The notes: generated by a model from the sequence alone, not told the origin. Shown: positions 56,301 to 64,000, counted from the stretch's first letter. The stretch is 64,000 nt of DNA from Ancylothrix sp036704045 (GCA_036704045.1 DATNQM010000042.1:1-64000), one strand, 5' to 3'. Numbers and translations: made by a program.

Positions 56301-57065
56301 ACTACGCAAGAGTTACAAAAACTAGATAAAGAGTTTAATATTTATACTCTAACCTTTAATTCAACTGGGGATACCATTGCTTATCCAGCTTGGTCTGGCG
56401 GGGGAAAAGTCTACCTTTGGTCATGGCAAAAAAGCAAAGTCTCTGAGGAGATAATCAATAACAAATCTCTGATTAGTAATATTCTCTATAAAGGGAATGG
56501 AAAAATTTTATTTACTGGAGATAATTATGGAGTTATTAAGTTATGGGATACAACAAAAAATTATCAGCAAATAGGGGAAATTAAAGCGCATCCACAATAC
56601 ATTACTAGCTTGGCATTGCATGAATCTACAAAAACCCTTGCTTCCTCTAGCACCGATGGATATATAAAATTGTGGCCTCTTGAACAACCAGAAACAAAAC
56701 ACCCACTAAATCAAAAAAATTTAGGTACTCCTTTAGAAACTCCTTATCGAAAAACTTTAGTTACTCCTTTAGACACTCCTTATCGAAAAACTTTAGGTAC
56801 TCCTTTAGACACTCCTTTCCAAAAAATCCACGCATCTAATCAGCAAGTGACAACCGTTAAATTTTATCTCAATAATCCTAATATGATAGTCTCTTCTGAT
56901 AATGAAAATATGTTGAGAATTTGGAACTGGAATATAAGCCAAACCACAAGCTTTAAGGAAACTCCTAAAGAGTTGTTAGCAAAGACTTGTCTTGCTCTTA
57001 AAGACTACCTTAAAACCAATCCAATAAATGATATTCAAAAAATTTGCGATTTAAACATAAAATAG
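53373..57065 (+). CDS. Caspase - nSTAND NTPase - WD40 protein
   Basis: A 1230-residue signalling protein. Residues 1-255: caspase domain with intact dyad His93 (YYAGHGF) and Cys153 (FDCCHSGFF). Residues 275-660: nSTAND-type ATPase, starting NPYVGLASF and EYFFGRE, Walker A IGPSGCGKSS (313-322), Walker B ILFIDQFEELF. Residues ~676-745: Ala/Glu-rich coiled coil; 748-767: a membrane segment (TVAAGVFISLFLGLGIVA); ~830-1200: WD40 repeats (LLTGSGDKKIKLWD, IASASEDGYVKLW). This is the usual order for ATP-switched death-like effectors: sensor WD40, STAND switch, caspase output. The substrate and trigger are unknown. Confidence 0.95.
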   Translation: MTRYALVIGIAQYQSPNLLALPKAVTDAEVFAQVLEDYGDYKVTRLPGRRNADKNRFEMVDKKVGGKELGEELKNLLLERGENSEVLIYYAGHGFTTSDNLGRQQGFLATSDSQLEISGETIVSQKNSISLESLNQLIQDSNLSSLVMLFDCCHSGFFLESQLVQKTLSAFTSQKDYYLITACRSFETARSFKGEAHTIFTGSLLKGLSPENTGIHRRVTGDRLFDFISGDLKNSAQQEPIRLGWGKSITLVTYPPTENNPEKLPESFAVDRSNPYVGLASFSLEENEYFFGRETAVRDLLEFLKNGRFLAVIGPSGCGKSSLIKAGLLPLLKKNGLPGSSEWPVAIFTPGTQPLENLARAFYPSNNSQNSILFIDQFEELFTLCDNEEQRKEFIHRITQEATNTERFTRVILSMRGDFLDRCAQYQEIADLVNKTQPTTYMVTKLTPAELEEAIEKPATKHGVDFEWGLVGEIIGDVVDQAGALPLLQYALAELWRVCVSNSKEAKPQLARECYKNIGGVGGALEKRADELYHNLEQSDKKLVQKLFLELVQLGEGKEVTRRRATWEDLEIIADSTEQLERVTRQLAGQQQRLIITDEDTVEVAHEALLTEWRLLVNWIEENRESLRLGRRLKSECVEWEKNQKSEDWLLADAWLAGIAKWVEKTQPRLSGIEQEFLAKSLEKRDREIQSKLDSAKREAEAEAERAKAAEAMALVQLEKSMEAQARAEAEAKAAEETAKFHKQRSKFTVAAGVFISLFLGLGIVAKQLQDKNQKSQLVAAGALVENAKFLHSQNPDQLELDAVVESVKALSELDRLQINDPKSISDLQNILNDDVREINRWQAHDDTIYSLAVNSAGTQLLTGSGDKKIKLWDSKGTLLAESPLQSALIYSVKFSPNGKTIASASEDGYVKLWKQENKQLKAQKTLPRRVNAKVYEVVFHPTNKDLIAYSSSDGFIRLYNIKNSQIQELDARKSLTTQELQKLDKEFNIYTLTFNSTGDTIAYPAWSGGGKVYLWSWQKSKVSEEIINNKSLISNILYKGNGKILFTGDNYGVIKLWDTTKNYQQIGEIKAHPQYITSLALHESTKTLASSSTDGYIKLWPLEQPETKHPLNQKNLGTPLETPYRKTLVTPLDTPYRKTLGTPLDTPFQKIHASNQQVTTVKFYLNNPNMIVSSDNENMLRIWNWNISQTTSFKETPKELLAKTCLALKDYLKTNPINDIQKICDLNIK
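56721..56828 (+). repeat. Three tandem 36-base repeats inside the WD40 region
   Basis: Units start at 56721, 56757 and 56793 and encode LGTPLETPYRKT, LVTPLDTPYRKT and LGTPLDTPFQKI. The DNA copies differ at only a few bases, so this is a young duplication in frame, inserted between two WD40 blades. Confidence 0.85.
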
Positions 57066-57193
57066 TCGCTACTTAAATTCCCTTATTGCCCTTTAGTTGT
57101 AATTCACTTAAGGGTAACAAGGGAATTTAAAAATCAGTGAAACCATCTTTTGATTAGGTGCAGAGTAGCAATCTATTATCCAGGCAAAAATAT

Positions 57194-58342
57194 CTAAGAT
57201 TTATCTTTATTTGGACTCTCACGACTAATGTTTTTCTTTTCATCATTTCTTGACTTCGTAGGGGGCCGGCAGCAAGCAGGGTTTTTAATCGGATCACAAC
57301 AACCACCGTCACCCACAAAAACCCCCCCTATTTCCCGTAACCCAAAACTCGCCTCATCCACCCATTCATTCTTCAACAACGACCACCAATTAGCCGTCAA
57401 ACCCCGTAAAACATAATCATAAGAAAGCCAACCATAACCCTCCTTACCCCATTCCTTCCCCCAAGAATTACGAACCCGAAAAGCCCCCGGCACCGTACTA
57501 TTTTTAATCCACTTATTATCATCATACCCTACCGCCACCAAGGCATGACTCCCAATCACACGCTCTGTCTCATTTGGAAAAGGAATCTTGCCCTTTTTGA
57601 TTGTTTTACTATCAAAAATTGACTCAAACATAGACAGCCCAAACATTGCCGGGAACCCAGCCGCCAAAACGATTTTAATTTGTGTTAGTAAATCTTCCGG
57701 CAGCATTCCCACAGGGTCAAGATTAAAATAAGAAGTCGCTTGATAACTTTGAGCGTAAGAATAGCAAAACGGCGACGGTTCCTCATCAAACCGCTCAACC
57801 GTTGTCGGCCAATGTTTCTCAGGAGTCACCCCAAACACAACCATCGCCTTGATCGTATCCCGCAATGACGCCCCCAAATCACCCTTAATCCCCATTTGAT
57901 TGCGCGTCACCTTATAAAGAAAAGCCGGTGAAGCGTCCGTATATTCACCAGAACTCCGAAACTGAAAATACTCCACCAAACCAACCGCAGCACAAGCCGT
58001 ACAAGAATTGATTCCTCCTTGATCCTCCACCGGCGTACACCACCCCCTCAAATCCACCGCCTCCGGCAAACTTAACTCAATTAAATCAGGTAAAGCACCT
58101 TTATTTTCAGACAAGGACGAATTTACCGGAAGCATCAAAGAACGGGGCTTAGGTTGATTTTTCTTAACAATTCGCACCCCCTTCGGTAAAGCTAAAACCT
58201 CCCCTTCCTTCACCATAGGAACTCTGACAGCCTCAATCTTACACCCACAGCCTTTAGATATTTTATTAACAGCACTTTCTAAACAAAAATCTCGATGATC
58301 AGGCCGGTCAGGAATCCATCCCATCCCATATAAATTAGTCAT
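57194..58342 (-). CDS. Papain-like C1 family peptidase
   Basis: Cysteine protease with the full papain set: oxyanion Gln108 and Cys114 in VEDQGGINSCTACAAV, His266 in GSHALVAVGYDD, Asn292 in RVRNSWGKEWG. The N-terminal ~95 residues (YGMGWIPDRPDHRDF, Cys-rich KGCGC) form a propeptide-like region without a signal peptide, so it may be cytosolic. A Cys-rich tail (GGCCDPIKNPACC) follows the domain. It converges on the caspase-nSTAND gene, 128 bases between stops, making it a possible second effector of that module. Confidence 0.92.
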   Translation of the reverse strand: MTNLYGMGWIPDRPDHRDFCLESAVNKISKGCGCKIEAVRVPMVKEGEVLALPKGVRIVKKNQPKPRSLMLPVNSSLSENKGALPDLIELSLPEAVDLRGWCTPVEDQGGINSCTACAAVGLVEYFQFRSSGEYTDASPAFLYKVTRNQMGIKGDLGASLRDTIKAMVVFGVTPEKHWPTTVERFDEEPSPFCYSYAQSYQATSYFNLDPVGMLPEDLLTQIKIVLAAGFPAMFGLSMFESIFDSKTIKKGKIPFPNETERVIGSHALVAVGYDDNKWIKNSTVPGAFRVRNSWGKEWGKEGYGWLSYDYVLRGLTANWWSLLKNEWVDEASFGLREIGGVFVGDGGCCDPIKNPACCRPPTKSRNDEKKNISRESPNKDKS

Positions 58343-58716
58343 AGTAAAAATCTCCCATTAAATGAAAAAAACAACGGCAGAATTATTCATAAATAACCCA
58401 TACTTTATGAATACGCCTTATAAACAAAAAAAACAGCACTTTTAACAATCATTTTGTTATTTACACATTAGTTTCTATAAACCGGCTTTTTCTCCTGTAT
58501 TGGCAATAACCGCTCATTTTTTCTTAAAACAACCCGGTTTCTGTGAAAAATTTCTCTTTTTCCTACATTTAAGGAATATGATCAAAAACCCTCACCCCCC
58601 CAAACCCCAACCCTAACCGGCCCTTAACCTCCAAACCAGCCACCCCCCCTTGCCAACGATCCCCTACCATCCGACACTGAACATCAGAGACAGTCGGCAT
58701 ATAAGAGGATCATCTC
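58343..58716. other. 374-base divergent spacer with small palindrome
   Basis: Between the C1 peptidase (minus) and glgC (plus). ATTCATAAA (58385-58393) and TTTATGAAT (58404-58412) form a 9-base palindrome 45 bases before the peptidase start, operator-like. Pyrimidine-rich C-runs occur around 58590-58650. No gene seen. Confidence 0.5.
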
Positions 58717-60006
58717 GTGAAAAAAGTATTAGCAATTATCCTAGGCGGCGGCGCAGGCACCCGCCTTTATCCCCTAACCAAACTCCGCGCCAAACCCGCC
58801 GTACCCATCGCCGGCAAATATCGCCTCATAGACATCCCCGTTAGCAACTGCATCAACTCCGAAATCTTCAAACTCTACGTCCTAACCCAATACAACTCAG
58901 CCTCCCTCAACCGGCACATCTCCCGAACCTACAACTTCACCGGCTTCACCGACGGCTTCGTAGAAGTCCTCGCCGCCCAACAAACCCAAGAAAACCCCAA
59001 CTGGTTCCAAGGCACCGCAGACGCAGTACGCCAATACATCTGGATGCTGCAAGAATGGGACGTAGACGAATACCTAATCCTCTCCGGTGACCACCTGTAT
59101 CGCATGGACTACCGGCAATTCATCCAACGTCACCGCGACACCAACGCCGACATCACCCTCTCCGTCCTCCCCATCGACGAAAAACGGGCCTCCGACTTCG
59201 GCCTAATGAAAATCGACGACAACGGACGCATAGTCTCCTTCAGCGAAAAACCCAAAGGAGACTCCCTCAAAGCCATGCAAGTCGATACCACCACCCTCGG
59301 ACTCACCCCTGAACAAGCCCAACAATCACCCTACATAGCCTCAATGGGCATCTACGTCTTCAAAAAAGACGTCCTCATCAACCTCCTCAAAGAATCCCCC
59401 GAACGCACAGACTTCGGCAAAGAAATCATCCCCGCCTCCGCCAAAGACTACAACGTACAAGCCTACCTCTTTGACGGCTACTGGGAAGACATCGGAACCA
59501 TCGAATCCTTCTACGACGCCAACCTAGCCCTCACCAAACAACCCCTACCTCCCTTCAGCTTCTACGACGAAAAAGCCCCCATTTACACCCGTTCTCGCTA
59601 TCTACCCCCAAGCAAACTCCTAGACTGCCAAATCACCGAATCCATGATTTCCGAAGGCTGCATCCTCAAAGAATGCCGCATCGACCACTCAGTTTTAGGT
59701 GTCCGTTCTCGCGTTGAAAGAGGCTGCCTTATCCAAGACACCCTCCTCATGGGTTCCGACTACTACGAACCCTTTGCCGAACGTCAATCGGGCCTTCAAA
59801 AAGGCGGAGTTCCCCTCGGCATCGGCGCAGACACCACCATTCGTCGCGCCATCGTAGACAAAAACGCCCGCATTGGCCGCAACGTCCAAATCATCAACAA
59901 AGACAGAGTAGAAGAAGCAAGCCGCGAAAGCGAAGGCTTCTACATCCGTAGCGGCATTGTCGTCGTCCTCAAAAACGCCATCATCCCAGACCGCACAATC
60001 ATTTAA
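58717..60006 (+). CDS. glgC: Glucose-1-phosphate adenylyltransferase
   Basis: Makes ADP-glucose for glycogen, the rate-limiting, 3-phosphoglycerate-activated step in cyanobacteria. The N-terminal catalytic domain has LGGGAGTRLYPLTKLRAKPA and the fold continues with DIPVSNCINS, WFQGTADAVRQY and LSGDHLYRMDY; EDIGTIESFYDANLAL and the C-terminal left-handed beta-helix (GCILKECRIDHSVLGVRSRV) complete it. Start is GTG at 58717 with AGAGGA at 58704-58709. Length 429 fits. A terminator follows at 60056. Confidence 0.98.
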   Translation: MKKVLAIILGGGAGTRLYPLTKLRAKPAVPIAGKYRLIDIPVSNCINSEIFKLYVLTQYNSASLNRHISRTYNFTGFTDGFVEVLAAQQTQENPNWFQGTADAVRQYIWMLQEWDVDEYLILSGDHLYRMDYRQFIQRHRDTNADITLSVLPIDEKRASDFGLMKIDDNGRIVSFSEKPKGDSLKAMQVDTTTLGLTPEQAQQSPYIASMGIYVFKKDVLINLLKESPERTDFGKEIIPASAKDYNVQAYLFDGYWEDIGTIESFYDANLALTKQPLPPFSFYDEKAPIYTRSRYLPPSKLLDCQITESMISEGCILKECRIDHSVLGVRSRVERGCLIQDTLLMGSDYYEPFAERQSGLQKGGVPLGIGADTTIRRAIVDKNARIGRNVQIINKDRVEEASRESEGFYIRSGIVVVLKNAIIPDRTII

Positions 60007-60055
60007 TTTCTGATCATTTGTCCTTCGTTATTGGTCAAATAAGGAAGCTTAAAAA

Positions 60056-60085
60056 CACCCGGTTTCTTTAAGAAGCCGGGTTTTT
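60056..60085 (+). terminator. Terminator after glgC
   Basis: CACCCGG with CCGGGTTTTT: a strong GC stem (about 60057-60081) extended by TTTCTT/AAGAA pairing and followed by TTTTT. Confidence 0.85.
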
Positions 60086-60148
60086 GAAATCACAGATGTT
60101 TAATACAAAAATCTTCCCAAAAAACTCTTGACAAAAGACAAATTATCT

Positions 60149-60694
60149 ATGTCAAAACTAATATTATTAATCGGAATTCCTGGTAGCGGAAAAAGCTATC
60201 TTGTCCAACAAATTCTCTCCGAATTTCCCGAATTTTATCTTATTTCCACAGATCATATCCGAGCAAAACTTTTTGGAAAAGAAGAAATTCAAGGGCCCTG
60301 GCTGAAAATTTGGGCAGAAATACAAAACCAACTTCAACAAGCCATTTCTGAACAAAAAACCATCCTTTACGATGCCACCAACGCTTCCCGCAAACAACGC
60401 CGAGAAATCATTGAACTTGCCAAAAACACCGGCATCACCCACATCACCGGCCTCTGGTTAGACACCCCCCTCTCCCTTTGCCTAGAACGCAACCAACAAC
60501 GCCAACGCCAAGTCCCACAAGAAATTATCCAGCAAATGGCAGTACGCCTTAACGACTGTCCCCCCAGCCTAGAAGATGGCCTTGACCGCATCCTCCGCTA
60601 CACCCCCGACGGTTTAAGTACGGAAATACCTATCCCCGCCCCAGCAACAACCGAACCTGAGCAACCTTTCCGATTCTATAGGCTAAAATTATAA
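60149..60694 (+). CDS. Small P-loop kinase (AAA_33/COG4639-like)
   Basis: A 181-residue P-loop protein: LILLIGIPGSGKSYLVQ (Walker A), a DxxR-type segment ISTDHIRAKLFG and ILYDATNASRKQRREI, typical of polynucleotide-kinase or zeta-toxin-like small kinases. ATG 60149 is preferred; the TTG at 60128 lies in a repeated TTGACAAAAGACAAA stretch. No toxin partner is visible, so I do not call a toxin. Substrate unknown, probably a nucleic acid end or a small metabolite. Confidence 0.85.
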   Translation: MSKLILLIGIPGSGKSYLVQQILSEFPEFYLISTDHIRAKLFGKEEIQGPWLKIWAEIQNQLQQAISEQKTILYDATNASRKQRREIIELAKNTGITHITGLWLDTPLSLCLERNQQRQRQVPQEIIQQMAVRLNDCPPSLEDGLDRILRYTPDGLSTEIPIPAPATTEPEQPFRFYRLKL

Positions 60695-60889
60695 AGTTGC
60701 CAAAAGGAAACCAGTAATGAATAATTCGTGATCAATAAAATTTCTAGCCTTATTACAACTGTCAATTTTATAACATTCTCACCAACTCCACCGGCACCAA
60801 AGCAAAGAATTCAAAAAATATTCCTTGCCCCTAAGCCTTTTAGCGGTAAAAAATAAACTAAACAACTAACAATAGGAGGAAACTTATTA

Positions 60890-61936
60890 ATGGCTTCAAC
60901 TGATTTTAAAGACTATTACGCAATTTTAGGAGTCAGCAAAAACTCAACGGCTGAAGATATTAAAAAAAGCTTTCGTAAATTGGCCCGGAAATATCACCCC
61001 GATATGAACCCAGGTAATAAAGAAGCGGAAGCACGTTTTAAAGAAGTTAATGAAGCCTATGAAGTGCTTTCAGACATAGATAAACGCCGCAAATATGACC
61101 AATTTGGTCAATATTGGAAACAGGCCGGTGCCGCAGGGCCCTCTGCCGGTTGGGCCGGTAGCCAAGGCGTTGATATGAGTGGCTTTGACTTCAGCCAATT
61201 TGGCAGTTTTGATGAATTTATTAACGAATTACTAGGAAGAGTTGGCCCTACTTCTGCTGGTCGCAGTAATCGCTGGAATCATAGCAATTATCGTACCACT
61301 CCGGGCGCTTCTAACGGTTTTGGTGGCGGCGGGTTTAGCGGTTTTGATGGTTTTGGCAACCCCAGCGCCACCGGCCCCCAAAAACGCCCCGAAGGCGCTT
61401 CTGCTGACCGAGAAGGTACCGTTAGCCTAACGTTTTCTGAAGCTTTTACCGGCACCCAAAAACGCTTTAACCTTGGTACAGAAACTATAGATGTTCGCAT
61501 CCCCGCCGGTGCAAAAGCAGGTAGCCGTATTCGCATCAAAGGCAAAGGACAACTTAACCCTTACAACTCTCAACGTGGTGATCTTTATTTAAATGTTGAA
61601 CTACAACCCCATAATTTCTTTCAGTTTGACGGCGAAAACTTGCTTTGTGAAGTGCCGGTGACACCGGATGAAGCGGTTTTAGGTGCCTCTATCGAAGTTC
61701 CCACTCCCGACGGAAACGTAACCATGAATGTACCGGCCGGTATCCGTTCAGGACAATCTTTGCGGCTACGGGGCAAAGGCTGGCCCAATCCCAAAGGCGG
61801 ACGTACAGACCAACTGGTACGCATTGTTATTGTACCCCCCAAGGAACTCAGCACCACCGAACGCGAACTCTACGAGAAAATACGGACGGCCCGCAGCTTT
61901 AACCCCCGTAGCAATTTTCAACAAATTCGCCTCTGA
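60890..61936 (+). CDS. DnaJ-family co-chaperone (CbpA-like, no zinc finger)
   Basis: J domain at residues 5-70 with KYHPDMNPGNKEAEARFKEV (HPD motif) that stimulates Hsp70, then a Gly/Phe-rich linker (~105-165), then the C-terminal DnaJ substrate-binding halves (SLTFSEAFTGTQKRFNLG, VPAGIRSGQSLRLRGKGW). There are no CxxCxGxG repeats, so this is the type II/CbpA form. Length 348. A strong AGGAGG ribosome site lies at about 60874, 16 bases before ATG. It stands apart from any dnaK. Confidence 0.95.
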   Translation: MASTDFKDYYAILGVSKNSTAEDIKKSFRKLARKYHPDMNPGNKEAEARFKEVNEAYEVLSDIDKRRKYDQFGQYWKQAGAAGPSAGWAGSQGVDMSGFDFSQFGSFDEFINELLGRVGPTSAGRSNRWNHSNYRTTPGASNGFGGGGFSGFDGFGNPSATGPQKRPEGASADREGTVSLTFSEAFTGTQKRFNLGTETIDVRIPAGAKAGSRIRIKGKGQLNPYNSQRGDLYLNVELQPHNFFQFDGENLLCEVPVTPDEAVLGASIEVPTPDGNVTMNVPAGIRSGQSLRLRGKGWPNPKGGRTDQLVRIVIVPPKELSTTERELYEKIRTARSFNPRSNFQQIRL

Positions 61937-62334
61937 ACACAGAATTTTATGTTCTTGATTTTGGATTTTATATTTTCCTTAAAATCCAAAATTTTTTTAT
62001 AGCAATTCTAAAATACTAAAGCCTGGTCGTTAACTAATAAAACCCCCTAAGTATGAGATTTGAAATAACACATTATGCTTAACTTGTCCAGATATTTTTT
62101 AAAAATTTTAAATTTTTTTAAAATTACAAATAATTGTGTAAATTTTTGAATAAGTTTACTGATCTGCTTACATACAGCAAAGAGTATCCGCCAAAATGGA
62201 AATTACCCCTTTCCGGTAGATTTTGCCATAGCAAAAATACTGAATTACCGTAGTAAACTTTAATACCAAAGCAGTATTTTTGCATATTTTAAGAAAAAAA
62301 TAAGATTAAAAAACGTTAATTAGGGTCTAAAACT
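61937..62334. other. 398-base spacer with a long inverted repeat before the RTX gene
   Basis: GCAAAAATACTG (62231-62242) and CAGTATTTTTGC (62272-62283) form a perfect 12-bp stem with a 29-base loop, 52 bases before the RTX start. It could be a terminator or a cis-acting leader element. The rest is AT-rich, with A/T runs at 62095-62130. Confidence 0.6.
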
Positions 62335-64000
62335 ATGGCATCTGTGAAAGGTACAATCGGGGATGATTTACTAAAAGGCACATCTGAGGCTGATATTTTA
62401 GAGGGTCTGGCCGGTAATGATGTAGTAGTGAGTCTGGATGGAGAAGATAGCGTCACCGGCAACTCAGGAAACGATAATATTTTTGGCAATGCCGGCAACG
62501 ACACTCTACGCGGCGGTCAAAATGAAGATATACTACGCGGTGGTCAAGACCATGACCTGATCTATGGCGACCGAGGAAACGATACTGTTATTGGAAATAA
62601 AGGCAACGATAGCCTTTTTGGAGGTACGGATGATACCTCGGTGGAAGATGGAGAAGGCAAAGATTATCTTTTTGGCAACACCGGCAACGATTACCTGAAC
62701 GGCAACTCTGGGGACGATACTATTCACGGCGGTAAAGAGAATGATACTGTTCGCGGTGGCAAAGGCAATGATTTAGTATGTGGCGACCGAGGCAACGATG
62801 CTGTTTATGGAGACAGTGGTAATGATATTTTGATGGGAGGCGTTAGCGATGCCTCTGTTGGCGATGAAGAAGGCAAGGACTACCTTGATGGCGGAGAAGG
62901 CGACGACTATTTAAACGGAAATGAAAACGAGGACACAGTTTTAGGTGGCACCGGCAACGATACTATTCACGGTGGAAAAGGTAATGATCTTATTAGTGGT
63001 GGGGATGGTAATGATGTAATTTTTGGAGATCGCGGTAGTGATACCGTTGCCGGTGGTGAAGGAAGCGATGTATTTGTTTTGGGTAAAACCACCGGCGGAG
63101 ACGAATTAAGGGAAGCCGATATTTTAATAGATTTTGATATAACACAAGATGTTATTGGGTTAACAGAAGGTCAAACTTTTGAGAATTTAATTATCTATCA
63201 AGGGACGGGAATTAATGCCGGAAATACCATTATTCAAGACCGCCTCACCCGCGAATATTTAGCAATTATTCAAGGTGTAGACGCAACACGCCTTTCCTCT
63301 AATAAATTTACCAACATTTTATCTATTCAGCCTCCTACCAGCGGCGGTGGTACTACTCCTAACCCCTCACCATCACCATCACCATCTCCAATACCAAACC
63401 CAACACCGGGCCCCTCTCCGACACCAATACCAAACCCAACACCAAGCCCCTCTCCGACACCAATACCAGATCCGACACCAAGCCCCTCTCCAATACCAGA
63501 TCCAACACCAAGCCCCTCTCCAATACCAGATCCAACACCAAGCCCATCTCCAATACCAGACCCGACACCAAGCCCCTCTCCAATACCAGATCCAACACCG
63601 GGCCCATCTCCGACACCAGATCCAACACCAAGCCCCTCTCCAATACCGGGCCCATCTCCGACACCAGATCCAACACCAAGCCCCTCTCCAATACCAAACC
63701 CGACACCGGGCCCATCTCCGACACCAATACCAGATCCAACACCGGGCCCATCTCCGACACCAATACCAGATCCAACACCAAGCCCATCTCCAATACCAGA
63801 CCCAACACCGGGGCCATCTCCGACACCGGGGCCATCTCCGACACCAGATCCAACACCAAGCCCATCTCCAATACCAAGCCCCTCTCCGACACCAGATCCA
63901 ACACCAAGCCCCTCTCCGACACCGGCCAACCAAAGCCCAACCGATATCATCCTCACCGGCGCATCTGTCAATGAAAATAGCGCCAACGATACTGTCATTG
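62335..64000 (+). CDS. RTX (hemolysin-type calcium-binding) adhesin-like protein, 3' end outside window
   Basis: From ATG 62335 the protein MASVKGTIGDDLLKGTSEAD begins at once with RTX nonapeptides (GGxGNDxL type; examples GNAGNDTLRGGQNED, GGKGNDLVCGDRGND, GEGDDYLNGN), about 20 units to residue ~245. A closing RTX-type domain (ADILIDFDITQDVIGL) follows, then a Pro/Ser/Thr linker (residues ~340-535) and the start of a cadherin-like domain (TDIILTGASVNENSANDTVI). No N-terminal signal is visible; RTX proteins use a C-terminal type I signal, out of the window. Likely a secreted surface adhesin or glycan-active protein. Confidence 0.9.
   Translation, partial: MASVKGTIGDDLLKGTSEADILEGLAGNDVVVSLDGEDSVTGNSGNDNIFGNAGNDTLRGGQNEDILRGGQDHDLIYGDRGNDTVIGNKGNDSLFGGTDDTSVEDGEGKDYLFGNTGNDYLNGNSGDDTIHGGKENDTVRGGKGNDLVCGDRGNDAVYGDSGNDILMGGVSDASVGDEEGKDYLDGGEGDDYLNGNENEDTVLGGTGNDTIHGGKGNDLISGGDGNDVIFGDRGSDTVAGGEGSDVFVLGKTTGGDELREADILIDFDITQDVIGLTEGQTFENLIIYQGTGINAGNTIIQDRLTREYLAIIQGVDATRLSSNKFTNILSIQPPTSGGGTTPNPSPSPSPSPIPNPTPGPSPTPIPNPTPSPSPTPIPDPTPSPSPIPDPTPSPSPIPDPTPSPSPIPDPTPSPSPIPDPTPGPSPTPDPTPSPSPIPGPSPTPDPTPSPSPIPNPTPGPSPTPIPDPTPGPSPTPIPDPTPSPSPIPDPTPGPSPTPGPSPTPDPTPSPSPIPSPSPTPDPTPSPSPTPANQSPTDIILTGASVNENSANDTVI
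63359..63922 (+). repeat. Long Pro-rich repeat in the RTX gene
   Basis: About 560 bases of tandem 10- to 16-residue units such as PSPSPIPDPT and PGPSPTPIPDPT, built from near-identical DNA words (CCATCTCCAATACCAGA types). The region is C/A-rich on the plus strand and can expand or shrink by slippage. It acts as an extended linker. Confidence 0.9.

Noticed and set aside
60149..60694. Zeta-toxin of a toxin-antitoxin pair
   Set aside because: No antitoxin gene next to it; the motifs equally fit other small P-loop kinases.
63327..63998. Long minus-strand frames rich in Gly-Val-Gly-Ser or Val-Leu-Asp repeats
   Set aside because: They are mirror frames of the Pro-rich repeat in the RTX gene.

Overview
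The window looks like chromosomal DNA of a cyanobacterium, most likely a filamentous, non-heterocystous Oscillatoriales-type organism. The lineage markers are a plant-type zeta-carotene desaturase beside its usual SRPBCC neighbour, a cyanobacterial PilQ secretin, ADP-glucose pyrophosphorylase, DUF2358 and Npun_F0494-type proteins, two caspase-fold proteins and a large RTX protein. Intergenic DNA is AT-rich and carries short inverted repeats and TGACAAA heptamers. I saw no tRNA, rRNA, transposase, prophage or CRISPR array. The species assignment is inference.

Layout. 1-9 kb: the 3' part of pilQ, the nucleoid protein HU behind a long structured leader, a CobD-like PLP enzyme, a flavoprotein lacking its redox cysteines, an intein-split thyX, dcd, and a CobO-like protein with a degenerate P-loop. 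thyX and dcd both serve dTMP supply. 9-26 kb: cytosine deaminase, a TPR protein, the NAD(P)HX repair enzyme, a SPOR protein, mnmA, ATP sulfurylase, a Tat-exported pseudo-caspase, a DUF3598 protein, small membrane proteins, a peptidoglycan-binding protein with a beta-lactamase-like motif set, an epoxide-hydrolase-like enzyme and a DUF1206 protein. 26-37 kb: uvrA, an atypical aspartic-protease-fold protein, and a group of envelope enzymes (M48 protease, VanX-like dipeptidase, GH25 muramidase with a new-looking repeat, GHL10-type hydrolase) interrupted by hisA.

37-53 kb: an acyltransferase, a large sensor kinase with an RNA-like element upstream, cobyric acid synthase followed by a small ferredoxin, the zds/SRPBCC pair, two response regulators, a 49-residue membrane protein, an orphan ABC ATPase, a fasciclin protein and a GH13 amylase. 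53-58 kb: a divergent module with a Trypco1-like small protein, a 1230-residue caspase-nSTAND-WD40 protein with an intact His/Cys dyad, and a papain-like protease. 58-64 kb: glgC, a small P-loop kinase, a DnaJ-type co-chaperone and the start of an RTX adhesin-like protein with a very long Pro-rich linker.

Best candidates for something under-described: the Trypco1/caspase-nSTAND-WD40/papain module (52.8-58.3 kb), which resembles NTP-dependent conflict systems; the four-fold ~47-residue repeat on the GH25 enzyme; the beta-lactamase-like PG-binding protein; the possible structured RNA upstream of the sensor kinase; and the thyX intein whose HNH nuclease appears to have lost its catalytic half.
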